DNA of 64,000 bases, taken from NCBI RefSeq assembly GCF_964656455.1, contig NC_135719.1, positions 73,086,283-73,150,282 of the forward strand, in the 5' to 3' direction. A program made the position numbers and the translations under genes. The notes under the pieces are model-generated. The model saw only the letters and a program-made list of their open reading frames with translations. It was not told where the DNA came from and made no database searches. Within the stretch, counting starts at the first letter, position 1. The number at the start of each line of letters is the position of its first letter. Below, piece after piece: positions 11,082 through 22,588 of the stretch. The stretch comes from Halichoerus grypus. Lineage: Eukaryota > Chordata > Mammalia > Carnivora > Phocidae.

Positions 11082-11995
11082 GTATGATCTGGTTTTTGCT
11101 TCCTTGCTTGGTTCCTGTGTATCTCTGACCTTTGATTTTTGTTTTCTTTTGGACTTGCTAAGCCATGTTGAGACGTCTCTAGCTTTAGATGTACTCTAAA
11201 GCCTCTTGGTTCACACACTTTATGTTTCTTGCTTTGTGCACTCATATATTGCACTATTTCAGTTAGGAATTAGAATCTTGGCAGTGGATAGAATTCAGTG
11301 CTAGATACTAGATCAAGAATAGAGCCCAAAGTAAAATATAGAAATCTAACTGCCAACCTGGGAGAGAAGTATTCTCAAAAAACTTTGACCGTTAACTTTG
11401 ACTGTTGTTCCATATGGACACATAGCCTTTTGATGAAAAAGGAATGCTCAAGACTCAGGTAGGCAATTTTAGTCGACAGTTATGTGCATTCCTTTAGCTT
11501 TAAACAAAATTAATAATGACGTGTGAACATGCAAGATGATGTCAGGTTGCTATCACCAGATGCCCTTAACCCATTGCCGAAATCTGCTGTGAGTTCCACA
11601 GTGGGTATGTTCAAAATTCTTCAATGTGCTACATAGAACATCTGATTTAAAGACTTGAAGAAGGACCCCAGGGCCAAAGATCAAGAGATGGCAAGGTTGG
11701 GAAACTGAATATTGCCTTTCCTTCTTTTCTTGTGCTTGACTAGCTTCATCTCTCTAGAATCTTCTCTACACACCATCTTCCCATCAAGCAGTGACAACAT
11801 AACCATTATTGCACACCATGTATGGAGGAAGATGTGGATAAAACCTGGCATCAGAAAAGCCTACTGAGATGCAAAAATAAAAAAATTAAAACTTGTGTCC
11901 TCCTCTCTAACTTGTGTTACAGAATACATAAACACTCGAGGAGGACATTTTGGAAATAGTGTATGAGGCAGTTTATAAACTGAAGCCAGTAGGGC
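11082..11995. other. unique stretch, nothing recognised
   Basis: No gene or repeat recognised. Confidence 0.45.
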
Positions 11996-12172
11996 AGTAT
12001 TTCTGACTCTTTTAATGGGTCTTCTGCATCAACGTAGGACAATTTGGTAACTTAAAAAGCAAATTTCTGGGCTCTACCCCAGGTTTACCTAATCAGAATC
12101 AAACCCAGGAAATCTGCATTTTTAACAAGCTTTCTATGTGATCATATGGTCCTATGGGAACCATTACTCTAG
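11996..12172. repeat. hAT/MER5-group element, diverged
   Basis: TTCTGGGCTCTACCCCAGGT, then CTAATCAGAATC and AAATCTGCATTTTTAACAAG occur in the MER5-group order. The terminal repeats are weak. Confidence 0.65.
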
Positions 12173-12174
12173 GA

Positions 12175-12980
12175 CCGTGCTTAAAATAGGCAAGAATCCT
12201 ATAATTGTAGTCAAATAAAATCACACCTGGCTCCAAGTAAATCAATTTAAACTTTGACTAGCATTATAAGGAACAGAAGGGGGTGGTATGGTTCTTAAAA
12301 AAATTAAGTGGAAAAGGATATTTTTATGATAGGGAGAAAGGAGGAGAGCCCTCTTATGGTCTCAGCGGCATCATAGTAACGCATAGATTGTTTCTTCTCT
12401 GCCTGTGGAGAAAGAAAGCAAAAGCTATAATAACTAGACCACCTGTGGTCATGACCCAGCAGAGCATGACCTTCTGCTAGAAGATAAGCAAGCCTCATAT
12501 GGAGCCAGTTCAAGACCATTTTGTTTTTACCCAAAAAAGGATTCAGCGTATGTTGATGGCAATTACCAATTAGCCAAGCAGAGAAAACCAGGGTAAATGA
12601 AATGAGGGTTCTCAACCTTCTTGTGTGCTCTGCACATGTTTGAACCTAGAATTTTTGGTAGTGCCCTTGAAGGAAATAAAATGTTTGGAAGACCAAGGGC
12701 CATGTCTGGATGCCCTAAAAAGCCCCACAGCTACTACTATCTTCTTCACCTGCCTAACCTCCACTCCACTACTATGTGGGGAGATCCGATGGTTCAGTGC
12801 CCTTTCTGGGCTCTCTTTAGGATCAGCTTGGCACTGGGCCATGCCTCTTACTGCTATACCTTGCTTATCATTGTGTCACAGAACCTGTTCAACAGAATGA
12901 CATTGGATAGACATCACTATAATATTCTACACACTTAGTAATAGCCCAAATAAGTAGCATTTAAAATTTTGAAAGACCAG
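12175..12980. other. unique stretch, nothing recognised
   Basis: Several overlapping open frames of 65-105 codons occur on both strands around 12,283-12,938, with no domain, Kozak or splice support. I treat them as chance frames. Confidence 0.4.
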
Positions 12981-12984
12981 CCTC

Positions 12985-13295
12985 TAAGAATGAAGTACTC
13001 CTAGACCCTACAACATGGATGAACCAGGAAAACACTACACTGAGTAAAAGAAGCCAGGCACAATAGGCCACATTGATTATGATTCCACTTACCTGAAATG
13101 TTCACAATAGGCAAATCAAAAGAAACAGAGAGTAGATTAGTGGTTCCCAGAGGCTGAAGGAGGGAGGAATGGGGAGTGACTGCTAATGGACAGGAGACTC
13201 TTGGGGGCGATGAAAACTTCTAAAATTTGACAGTTGTGGTGTGTGAAATGTTATGGTATGTGACTTATATCAATAAAGCTGTTCTTGAAAAATAA
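12985..13295 (+). mobile_element. old L1 ORF2 end and 3' UTR
   Basis: CTACAACATGGATGAACCAG, then CTGAGTAAAAGAAGCCAGGC, GATTAGTGGTTCCCAGAGGC and ATATCAATAAAGCTGTTCTT are the old-L1 3' landmarks in order. Confidence 0.8.
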
Positions 13296-13520
13296 TTTAA
13301 AAAATTTTGAGAGGCTCCTGTGAAAATTTTGGCACATCAGTATGTTGAGATAGAGAGGTTAAAATTGAATTAAGCAATTATCAAGTGATAAAGTTGATGA
13401 AGTGCTGAAGTTTTATTTAAATCTAGAGTTTTCTTTAAATCTTACCATATATTGGATCTTTTTGATTCTATCTAGCAAGAATAATGGACAGCTAACGCTT
13501 TTTTAAAAAACTGTTCTCAC

Positions 13521-14128
13521 TAAAGAAGATGTGGTATATATATACAATGGAATATTATGCAGCCATCAAAAAGAATGAGATCTTGCCACTTGCAATGACG
13601 TGGATGGAACTGGAGGGTATTATGCTGAGCGAAATAAGTCAAAAAGAGAAAGACATGTATCATATGACCTCACTGATATGAGGAGTTCTTAATCTCAGGA
13701 AAAAACTGAGGGTTGCTGGAGTGGGGGGTGGGGTGGGAGGGATGGAGTGACTGGGTGATAGACACTGGGGAGGGTATGTGCTCTGGTAAGCACTGTGAAT
13801 TGTGCAAGACTGTTGAATCTCAGATCTGTACCTCTGAAACAAATAATGCAATATATGTTAAGAAAAAAAAAAAGAAGATAGCAGGAGGGGAAGAATGAAG
13901 GGGGGGAATCGGAGGGGGAGATGAACCATGAGACACGATGGACTCTGAAAAACAAACTGAGGGTTCTAGAGGGGAGGGGGTGAGAGGATGGGTTAGCCTG
14001 GTGATGGGTATTAAAGAGGGCACATTCTGCATGGAGCACTGGGTGTTATGCACAAATAATGAATCATGGAACACTACATCTAAAACTAATGATGTAATGT
14101 ATGGTGATTAACAATAAAAAATTAAAAA
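13521..14128 (+). mobile_element. 5'-truncated carnivore L1
   Basis: The end of ORF2 (GTGGATGGAACTGGAGGGTA, GCTGAGCGAAATAAGTC) is followed by the 3' UTR and an A-tail. Flanking AAAAACTGTTCTCAC and AAAAACCTGTTCTCAT are the target duplications. Open frames of up to 114 codons on the minus strand here are antisense L1 noise. Confidence 0.92.
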
Positions 14129-14141
14129 AAACCTGTTCTCA

Positions 14142-17100
14142 TGTATAATATAAAATTTGAGATTGCTTTGATGCTAAACAAGATTAGGCCTTTTAGGAGA
14201 CAGATAATTTGTAGTGAAGATTTAAGTTTAAATTAGAACTAGTGAGAAGGATGCCAAACTGTATCATTGGCTTTCATTTCTTTTCAAAGTTGTTTCACAA
14301 GGTATTTATTTTCATTAATGGTTAATCAGATTATTAAAGAGGTTTTTTATTAAATAAAATCATTAATTGAAAGAAGAAATTCTGCTTTATCAATATCTCA
14401 CACACAGTTTTGGTTTCATCTAGACTAGTTCAAGTAGTCTTGTTGCTTGTAGGTGTATGGCAGAGTCAGGATTTGGGAAGAGGGTAACGAATTCATTTCA
14501 AAGATTGAATTGGTAAAACCAAGTCATGAAGGTATGGTGTGTTACTTAATGTTCAGTGCTTATGTTCTAGACTAATGCTTCTGGCTGTTAACAGTTTTTG
14601 TCAGGGGCCCTTTATGAATGTGAATGAAGTTATGGACCCTTCCACTGAAAGGCACATATGTAGAGGTCAACTTCTTTTCCACAGAATTTTTAGGAGAATC
14701 ACTCTGAAGTCTAATCATAAACTCTTTATCCCATGCTGAGAACTCCATGCCTATGTAAAGAATAGTTTAGTCCACACTAATGCCTATTTTGATCAATTCA
14801 AGCTATTGTCAATAATTCCATATTTGCCAAGATGCAAAGTTTCTTTTAATGCACTCACACAGTATGTTGGGCAATGGACAAAGTGTGCCAGTTCCAAGAT
14901 TGGACTTTATTTATCATCTCTTTGGGATATGACAATTACTTGGAGGAAGGGGGGGGTGTGTGAGATTATATTCAGTCCCCACTTCCCAATGAAACAGGAA
15001 GCTTCCCTTAATAAGTGGCCTCCAATGCTCTTTGTACTTATGCTTTAGTGAGCAGCTCTGCAAATAAACCTTTAAGTAGAATCTGAGATGTTTTCCAAAT
15101 AGGAGTGCTCCAACCCTTCAGAGCATGCCCAGCCCCGACATACTGAGACTGAGGATCCAGAGAATTTGGGCAATCACTGAGCTTTGGTCTGAATTCTCCG
15201 CAAAGCAGCCTCAATGTTTTCACTTTGTTGACCATAAGTGATATATTTAGTTATCCAGAAGGGTAGTCAATCTGCCAGGGAAAATATCCTGAGGAAAATG
15301 AAGCGGGCAATTATGTCAGGCAGACCTAGGAGTTAGTGTGGATGGGCCTTGTTTTAAAACAGATTCCTAACTCAGTCAAAAAGTCTCATGTCCATGTGTT
15401 TTCCTGGGGAGAAACTTCCAAGGCGGCGATGTGAAAACTAACAGACTTGATGAAGGGGTGTGTAGCCATCTGGTTTGCTCACAAGCAGAGTTGCTCTTTT
15501 TATCGGAATTATTTTCAGATTTTTGTGTGGGGGAGGAGTTGGCCATCTTGAGCAAAAGTCAGTATTAACCCTCTCCTTAAACAATTCTATTCAAAATTCT
15601 CTTAATAAGGATACTGGGACACTTATTCTCCCCCCCTGAATGATAGAACAGAGGCCTGGTGACATCAGGTAGCCAGTGTCTAGGATGGGGGCGGGGGTTG
15701 ATCATCTGTGAGATTTGTTTGACTTCCAAGGTTTAAGAACAATGTATTCCAAAGATTGGCTGCCTGAGGATGCCCTTACTTCAGTCTGAGCTTTCCATTT
15801 AGATGGAAATAAGAGTTAGGGGCTATTAAGGTGACCCTCAGTCTCTTCAGAATTGACCTATTTTATCCTTGGAGCCAAAGCCTCTTTGTTCTTCCCATTC
15901 CCCCAGCTGAGGTAGGGGAAGGAGACATTTGGACAATGGGTCACATGACTTTGCCTGTTGCAGAATTGAAGAGAGAACACAACAGTTTTGCTCCTACTTT
16001 TTTGCTCTAATCACGCATAACACTTCCCTCCTAGAATTTTGAATATTTAACATCCACTGAGAACAGCTTGCCTGTAGGTTTCTGCTGGGGACAAAAAAAG
16101 GGTGATGGTGTTGGAGGTAGAAAGCTGAGTTTATTATTCCTTCCCCCTCCCTTTTTCTCCCTCCCCCCCCCCCCCAAGGACTCTTCTAGATACACTCATC
16201 CTTATTTTGAGCCAAACAGAAGGACAGGTTTCTTTTCATTTCCTGCCTCCTGATCAGAAAAAGTTTTCATGGTTGACTCGGGCAGGAATGCCCCAGTATC
16301 TTGGGAAGGACTGCTAGCAAGTGGCAACATTTTCTCGCATGACCAAGAGAGCAAATTAAAGGCAGCAGCTAACAGCTACTATTTCAGGCACCAGCATTTC
16401 CCCCTTTCCATGTAAAGAGCAAAATCAGAAGAAAAAGGCACAGTCCAGGTTATTGTTGGAAAGTTGACTTCAGAAGAAAAACTGAAAAAGCATAAAGCAC
16501 TGTGTGTGAACTTTTCTTTTTCTATCTTCTTGGTCAGGGTTGGGGGATACATGATAAACCAGTAGGGGTGGTTACTTTTTAAAGGGCTTCCTTTTAGTTT
16601 TCTTGTGATTCAGAGTTAGCCTTATTCATTGAGCAGACAAATTCGGATTCTTTTAAAAGGAGAATAACAGTAACATAATTTTACAGGAATTCTTACAGTG
16701 TTGTGACCTTGGGTTGCAAAGCCAAATGAAGAAAAACAATGAACAAACAAGGCATACGCTGCTTCTAAATTTCTAGAATTAATTTGAATTAATGACTTTA
16801 TATATACCCTCATTTTCCCAAATTTAAGGTGAATTTTTTTTTTGTCCCCAAAATTATTTCCCAGAAGAAAGGAAGTCACTTTCAATATACAACCTAATGA
16901 AATTATCTTTGGATACTCTCTCAATAGCTGAATTTGGAACAACAAACTACCATTAGGGGGAGATGCTTTGGGGTGAAATGATCTAAGTTAATGTCTGTTT
17001 TGGAAGCTTATGGAGGTCATTTGCTAGAACTGGTTAAAACAAAGAGGAAAAGAAATTTATCACTGATGTAGTCATTACTCTTGAAATTATCAGCCCTTAA

Positions 17101-17550
17101 ATTCAAGTGTCAGATTTTTTTTAAAAAAATAGGCCTTTTAGAGAACACATAAAAATGCAATTCAGCAAATGGCTCATTATGGAAATTACAAATATACAGC
17201 TGGAAGAAATGAAAAAATGATCAAGTACTATGCAAATGGGTGACTTGGGATACTATTTCTAGTGATAACATTGTACATGGTCCCAAAAAGCGTTAGTTCT
17301 CAAAAACTTAGAAGGAAATGACAATGATGTGTCTGTCTGATAAAGTGCTGCATTAATCACAAAATGGCAGTGAGGAATAACAATTGTTTTATGAAATGAC
17401 AGTGGACAAGTACATTATTTAAAATCAATATATTATTTTATAAATGTGATTTTAAATATGTATGCATAACTGAACATTTTGAATAGACATTTGAATTATA
17501 TGGCCATGTCCCCAAAAGTATACATCTTCATGGCCAAAAGAGAGATTTGT
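14142..17550. other. long unique stretch
   Basis: No repeat or coding exon recognised over 3.4 kb, apart from a C-run near 16,163-16,176. The low repeat content suggests an old, undisturbed block. Confidence 0.4.
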
Positions 17551-17569
17551 TCAGGTTGTCATTTATATA

Positions 17570-17770
17570 TATATATATATATATGTCATTTATATATTTT
17601 ATATATATATATATATAAAAGATTTATTTATTTTGGGGGGGAGGATAGAGGGACAGAATCCTCAAGCAGACTCCCCACTGAGCGTGGAGCCCAATCTCAC
17701 AACCCATGAGATAGTGACCTGAGCCCAAACCAAGTCAGACACTTAACCAACTGAGCCACCTACTCTCCCC
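17570..17770 (-). mobile_element. CAN-SINE, antisense, with expanded TA tail
   Basis: The complement of the SINE body and head lies at 17,620-17,770. The tail side has turned into two TA runs (17,567-17,584 and 17,599-17,617). Near-copies CAGGTTGTCATTTATATA and CAGGCTGTCATATATTTA flank it. Confidence 0.85.
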
Positions 17771-17834
17771 CAGGCTGTCATATATTTAGACATATATGGC
17801 CAGTAGGTAGGTCAGAGCTACAAATCCTTTGGCG

Positions 17835-17945
17835 ATCATTTGGACTAGGGGGGACTTGCCCATTTTACAGATGAACTAAATGAAGTTATCAGCTCAAGGT
17901 CATAAGGTTAGTTGGTGACAGAGGGGGATCAGAATGAGGCTTGTC
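17835..17945 (-). repeat. MIR fragment, antisense
   Basis: CCATTTTACAGATGAACTAA, then AGCTCAAGGTCATAAGGTTA and GGGGATCAGAATGAGGCTTG follow the antisense MIR order. Confidence 0.75.
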
Positions 17946-18096
17946 CTTTCCCTTATGATAGATCACTCTCTCAGTGGGGTCTTTCCTTCAGAAAACTACC
18001 AAACCCTGACAGAGAAGAAAGACTAGGAGAAATTATTTCAAGGTCTCACTTTGTGGGAGAAACTTCTACCTGTGCAAAGGTGCTACTTTCCCCTAG

Positions 18097-18133
18097 ATGG
18101 ACGGGGACAGACGGACGGACAGACGGACGGACG

Positions 18134-18170
<37 letters not shown>
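18097..18170. repeat. compound microsatellite (GGAC)n-(CA)n
   Basis: A block of GGAC/AGAC units passes directly into a CA run of about 16 units. Confidence 0.97.
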
Positions 18171-18176
<6 letters not shown>

Positions 18177-18746
18177 CCCAGGTGCTACCAGTTCCTGACC
18201 TCCCTCTGTGAGAATGCTGGAATTAGGTGGGATTTTTTTTAGAGGCAATGACCATAACTGTTGACTCCAGATAGAAGAAAGGTCTTCACAGTCAGCCAGG
18301 GTTTCAAGGATCAGGGAGGTGATCAAATGGATATTGTTTTCAGTCAAAAGCACTCATTCTACAATTAGCTAGGCTCTAAAAAGACAATTTTATCTTCTCC
18401 AGTACTTCTTTTGTATGTTCCTCTTACCTAGGTCCCTGTTATCTGTCTGGAGAAATTTCTCTCTATTCTCAAAAAAAATTATTATGACATTTTCTCTTTT
18501 CCCAATTCTGGGTACCTAAAGGCACTAGCTCCCATGACTACGGCCATTCTTGAAGTTAGCATTTCTAAAACTTGTATATACTGTATTTGAAACTTAGTAA
18601 TCTCTTACCAACAAACAGAGGGGTTTTGAAGCTAGATAAACTTTGAATGAGGCATCTTGGGACAGTTACCCAAGTCAGTATCTTAGTCTCCCCTTTCCCA
18701 TTTTGTCCCTTGTGGTTCTTGACATTGACAAAACTAAATCACATTA
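18171..18746. other. unique stretch, nothing recognised
   Basis: No gene or repeat recognised between the microsatellite and a SINE pair. Confidence 0.45.
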
Positions 18747-18764
18747 AACAACCAACTAGATTTT

Positions 18765-18963
18765 GTTTTAAAAGATTTTATTTTTATTTGAGAGAGAGCA
18801 AGAGAGAGCATGAACAGGAGGGTGGGGGGCAGCGGCAGAGGGAGAGGGAGAAGCAGGCTCCCCACTGAGCCAGGAGCCTGATATGGGACTCGATCCCAGG
18901 ACCCTGGAATCATGACCGGAGCCGAAGGCAGTCGCTTAACTGACTGAGCCACCCAGGTGCCCC
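18765..18963 (-). mobile_element. CAN-SINE, antisense, nested copy
   Basis: Complete antisense SINE. It sits between CAACTAGATTTT (left) and CAATGAGATTTT (right), which fit an imperfect target duplication at the tail end of the neighbouring SINE. Confidence 0.92.
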
Positions 18964-18977
18964 CCAATGAGATTTTT

Positions 18978-19174
18978 AAAAAAGATTTATTTATTTGAGA
19001 GATGGATAGAGCTTGCGAGTATGAAAGCAGGAGGACGGGCAGAGGGAGAAAAACCCAAGCAGACTCCCTACTGAGCACAGAGCCCAAGACAGGAATCAGT
19101 CCCACAACCTGAGATCATGACCTGAGCCAAGACCAAAAGTCAGACACTTAACCAACTGAGCCACCCAGGCGCCC
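18978..19174 (-). mobile_element. CAN-SINE, antisense, older of a pair
   Basis: Complete but more diverged antisense SINE. The outer target duplication AACAACCAACTAGATTT is at 18,747-18,763 and 19,176-19,192, enclosing this copy and the nested one. Confidence 0.92.
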
Positions 19175-19192
19175 CAACAACCAACTAGATTT

Positions 19193-19678
19193 AAACAAAT
19201 TTTGACAACCCCTTCTCCCCAGTCAAAACACAAAAAATTAAGCTTAAGTAAAACCTATGCCAAAGCACTCACTGTGATTCCATGTTTCTAGTGTCTCTGG
19301 TTCTGGGTTTATTTCAAGTGAAAAGGACTATCTGCTGATGCAGAGTACATCTGATAGGGATTCCGGTCTCCTGAATTCTTATTCTATCCTTGACTCCCTG
19401 AATTCCTACGTAAATTACCAAACTTATCTCCTCCACCTTTTGTATAAAAAAAAGGACCATGAAATCGTTGTTTTAATTACTGAGTGAGAAATATGGTGTT
19501 AGTGACTACGAAATATGTTTCTAATGTTTCTTTAAGGGTGGGCAAATACCACTGAAAACTAGTGGGAAGTCTCAATAGCACTGCTTTTGCACATGTCCTG
19601 TCACTGGCATCCATGGTGAGGAGCATGGTGTGGAGATCAGGTGGTTTCTGTTCTCTTTATTTGCTTCCTTTTCATCTG
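19193..19678. other. unique flank of the provirus
   Basis: Nothing recognised. The last four bases before the provirus, CTAG at 19,679-19,682, are the left target duplication. Confidence 0.6.
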
Positions 19679-19682
19679 CTAG

Positions 19683-20010
19683 TGTTACGGAACCTGGACT
19701 GGATCACCAGACAGAAGAATCAAGCAGCACTCGGAGATCTTGGAGGATAGGTTTATTTAATGACCGCGGGCTCAGAGGAGAGTGGTCTCCAACGGTCTGA
19801 GCCCCGAGCACAAAGGGGGCAATTTATGCACTTCTACTTCCGCATACTTGGCACTTTTGGCGCATGCGTGAAGCGGGGCAGGGAAAAGAACCCAGACTGG
19901 TCCTCGCAGGAAGCAGAGCAGGGAGAAGAACCTGGAAGAGCCCCAGGGCAAGGACTGGGACTCTCTCACTGGCTTGGTCGGCCATCTTAGGACACAGATT
20001 TTCCTTATCA
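19683..20010 (-). repeat. 3' LTR of the provirus
   Basis: In the viral sense it begins TGATAAGGAAAATCTGTGTC and ends CAGGTTCCGTAACA. The AATAAA signal is at 19,752-19,757. It carries about 40 bases absent from the 5' LTR, where a GCAGGGAAAAGAACC phrase is near-repeated as GCAGGGAGAAGAACC, so the extra piece looks like a short tandem duplication. The TATA-like site reads CATAAATT here. Confidence 0.96.
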
Positions 20011-20020
20011 TTCCCCCTTT
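20011..20020 (-). other. polypurine tract
   Basis: The viral-sense AAAGGGGGAA lies immediately before the TG of the 3' LTR, the expected place for the plus-strand primer. Confidence 0.9.
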
Positions 20021-20446
20021 GATGCCCCTTTAAACACCTAGTTTAGAGGGCATCATTCTGTTGGACTCTGAGGGTTGACTGCAAGGCTTGGGGCAAACAT
20101 GGACTTAATCATAAACTTAACAGCACACCAGGTAGCAGAACACCAGGACTGACTGGGGCCAGGAAAACCATGGTGAAATACGCTCAGGAGTAGATAGCAG
20201 AGGGCCAGTAAAAGTGGGATCTATGACCTTAGGAAGAAGCCTCTGGGGGAAAGTCTAGTCAGGAGGGGCAACAGTGTAGAGTCAGACTCCCAAGATGAGG
20301 GAAATCATGCCAATGAGAGCCAGGGACCACGGTGAGCAGGTGTCCATCAGTCGGTGGGGTCTCATCAAAGGTGAAGCCGGAGTGGGTTCGTGAAGTCTGG
20401 CTGGACTCTCCATTGGCACAGCTCCTCGTCCAAATGATGAGCTTTC
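20021..20446 (-). pseudogene. env remnant or post-IN region
   Basis: About 425 bases separate the integrase end from the polypurine tract, far too little for env. One hydrophobic run (SLALIGMISLILG, about 20,282-20,320) preceded by an in-frame Met could be a leftover env signal peptide, but no surface or transmembrane domain is seen and stops follow at once. Confidence 0.4.
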
Positions 20447-20746
20447 TTCTTTCTTCCAATCTTTGACCCAAACTGAGTCCCCTGTCTGGAAAGAGTGTAC
20501 CTGAGACCCTAAGGCCCTCTCAAAGGTGTACTTTTGTAATTTATTTAGGGTGGCCCCCAGGGCCTGAAGCTGCTCCTTTATCCCTTTATCTCCAACCTGA
20601 TGCAAGTTTGAATGAGGAGAAACCTGATGTCCCCCGTGTGCAGCGAACATGCAGGAGAGCTAAGGGTAACAGATCTGGCCATGGAAGTTAGTCTCCTGAC
20701 AAAACTTTGCTAAGGTTCCCTTGAGGGTGCAATTCATTTGCTCTAC
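20447..20746 (-). pseudogene. integrase C-terminal fragment
   Basis: The viral-sense reading starts [15 protein letters not shown], whose Glu (20,741-20,743) corresponds to the third acidic residue of the integrase D,D-35-E site. It continues to SFQTGDSVWVKDWKKE, typical of the C-terminal SH3-like region. There is an in-frame stop near 20,660. The Lys normally found just before VE is absent: the preceding sequence belongs to the RT start of a different block. This fragment fits onto the end of the integrase piece at 22,585, about 1.8 kb away. Confidence 0.85.
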
Positions 20747-21160
20747 TATTCAGAGACCCTGTCTCCTCTTGGCTTGTGTTCAATCGGAGACTAGTGTGTC
20801 CAGTGGGCTCAAAGGTTATCTGAGCCCTAAGCTTGGAGAGTATGTCTCGGCCCAGGAGAGGGATGGGGCAATCAGGCAGATAAAGGAATTATGTCGGACC
20901 TTGTGGCCCCCAAGTTCCCACTGGTGAGCCTGGCAAAAGGGCTGTTGTATTGCCCGCGTCCCGGTGGCCCCAAGGATGGTCACAGTCCTTTTGCTGAAAG
21001 GGGCCACTGGGGAGATGACAACAGAGTGCTCGGCCCCAGTATCAACCATAAAAGTCACTGGTTGGTCCCCCACCTTCATTCTGACCGTGGGCTCATGGGG
21101 GCCAAGGAGGAAAGAGCCTGGTCCCCCCTCAGTCTGAGTCCATTCCCGCAAGGCCTATGA
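20747..21160 (-). pseudogene. protease and first residues of RT
   Basis: Retroviral aspartic protease. The catalytic Asp-Thr-Gly is in FMVDTGAEHSVV (DTG at 21,035-21,043), followed by an ILGATG flap-side motif. In another frame near 20,820-20,870 the conserved [15 protein letters not shown] marks the protease/RT boundary, so at least one frameshift separates them. RT then breaks off at about 20,750 and is replaced by the integrase C-terminus; RT fingers and palm are missing. Confidence 0.88.
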
Positions 21161-22588
21161 GGTCCTCCTCTCTGGGTTCTTCCTTGTAGCAGCCGGGCAT
21201 TCGTTTTTCCAATGGCCTTTCTCTTTACAGTAGGCACACTGATCCCTTGCCAAGGGGGTTCTGGGCTTCCCCCCCTTTTGGTGGTTGGGGTCTCCCCGTC
21301 TTTGTGTTGTCCTTTTCTTTCAGGGCGGCGGCAAGGAGGCTGACTTTCTTTTTCATCTTTTTGTTGGCTTCCCATTCGGCTGTGACCTCCCTGTTCAGGT
21401 AGACCTTATTGGCAATCTCTATTACTTGGGTGATGTTCATCCCGGCAAAACCCTCTAGTTTCTGAAGTTTTTTTCTGATGTCTGGGGCGGCCTGAGCCAA
21501 GGAGGAGGTGTTTACCATCTGTTGGCTTTCCTGTGCCTCGGGATCAAAAGGAGTGTATATCCTGTAGGTTTCACATAGTCTTTCGTAGTAGTCCCCAGGG
21601 GACTCGAGTGACCGAGGATACCATAGTCATGTTCATGGGTTTCTTAGCTCCTACCCAGATTCCCTGGAGGAGGGCCTCCTGGTACCAGCAGATACGGGCC
21701 TGTCCCTCGGTTGTGGTGAAGTCCCATGCTGGGTGCTCTTCAGGTGCAGCCGTATTAGCCCAGGCAGCAGGGTTGATGACTCCCACTGGTGCATGCTCTT
21801 CCAGGTACTGCCAGTACTCCTTTACCTCTGTGTTAAACAGGGTGCAGAGTAACTGTTGGCAGTCTTCCCAGGTTGGCTGATGAGTTTGGAAGAGGGATTC
21901 TATGAGGTCTACCATAGCCTGTGGTTTCTCAGAGTAGGATGGGGTGTTATGTTTCCAGTTGAGGAGGTTGGTGCTGGAGAAGGGCTGATAATACATCATG
22001 GAATGGCTGGGTTGGACCGTCCCGTCTTCGTTGTGCCTCTCGGGTTCCCGCGTCTCTCATACTGGTACTTGGAGGGCTCTTGCACCCAGCCTGGGGCACA
22101 GCCTGGCTGCTGGTCCTGGAGAAAGTGGATCTTTTTTGGGCCTGGGGGTGCTGGTGAAACCGATAGCAGCAGAGAATCTGGAGTTGAAGGGCCAGCTGTA
22201 GACAGTCTTGGGGGTAGGTACAGTGGGGGCAGTTTTGGTTTGTCCTTGGGATCTCTGGCTAGGATTTGTGGAGACTGGGGCTTTTGCTGATTTTCTTTAG
22301 GTCGCTTGGATGAGGCGATTAAGACCCTGGCCTGTCCCTGCCTATTGCAAGCGAATCACCCCCAGGGGAAAAGGGTCTGGGCAATTCCTAGCCAGGAATC
22401 AATGTAAGAAAACTGGTCAGGGTGTCCTGGTTCTCCTATTACGACTCGCCATACTCGATGAATCACTGGGACATCCAATGTCCCTTCTGAAGGCCACCCG
22501 ACATCAAAGGTGGGCCATTCCAATTCACATAGGGTTCTCAACTTGCCAGGGTTCATCCTGACTCCACAGTCTCCCGAAAACCCCTTTC
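21161..22588 (-). pseudogene. gag: MA C-terminal part, p12, CA and NC
   Basis: Viral-sense order is matrix from KGFSGDCG at about 22,588, with CELEWPTFDVGWPSEG typical of gammaretroviral MA, then a proline-rich p12-like stretch (about 22,340-22,010), capsid (NLLNWKHNTPSYSEKPQ at about 21,960) and nucleocapsid. NC keeps one intact CCHC knuckle, C-AY-C-KEKG-H-WKNE-C, at 21,197-21,238. There is a stop at 22,356, a shift near 22,010 and another near 21,605, so no Gag polyprotein can be made. The matrix N-terminus is not here but at 24,650-24,709. Confidence 0.92.

Noticed and set aside
12283..12938. Cluster of open frames on both strands
   Set aside because: Overlapping frames in several phases, no domain, no splice sites, no CpG or promoter signal.
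18097..18170. CRISPR-like array
   Set aside because: Simple tetranucleotide and CA microsatellite in a mammalian genome; no spacers.
21856..22290. 144-codon plus-strand frame
   Set aside because: It is the antisense shadow of the proviral p12/capsid region.
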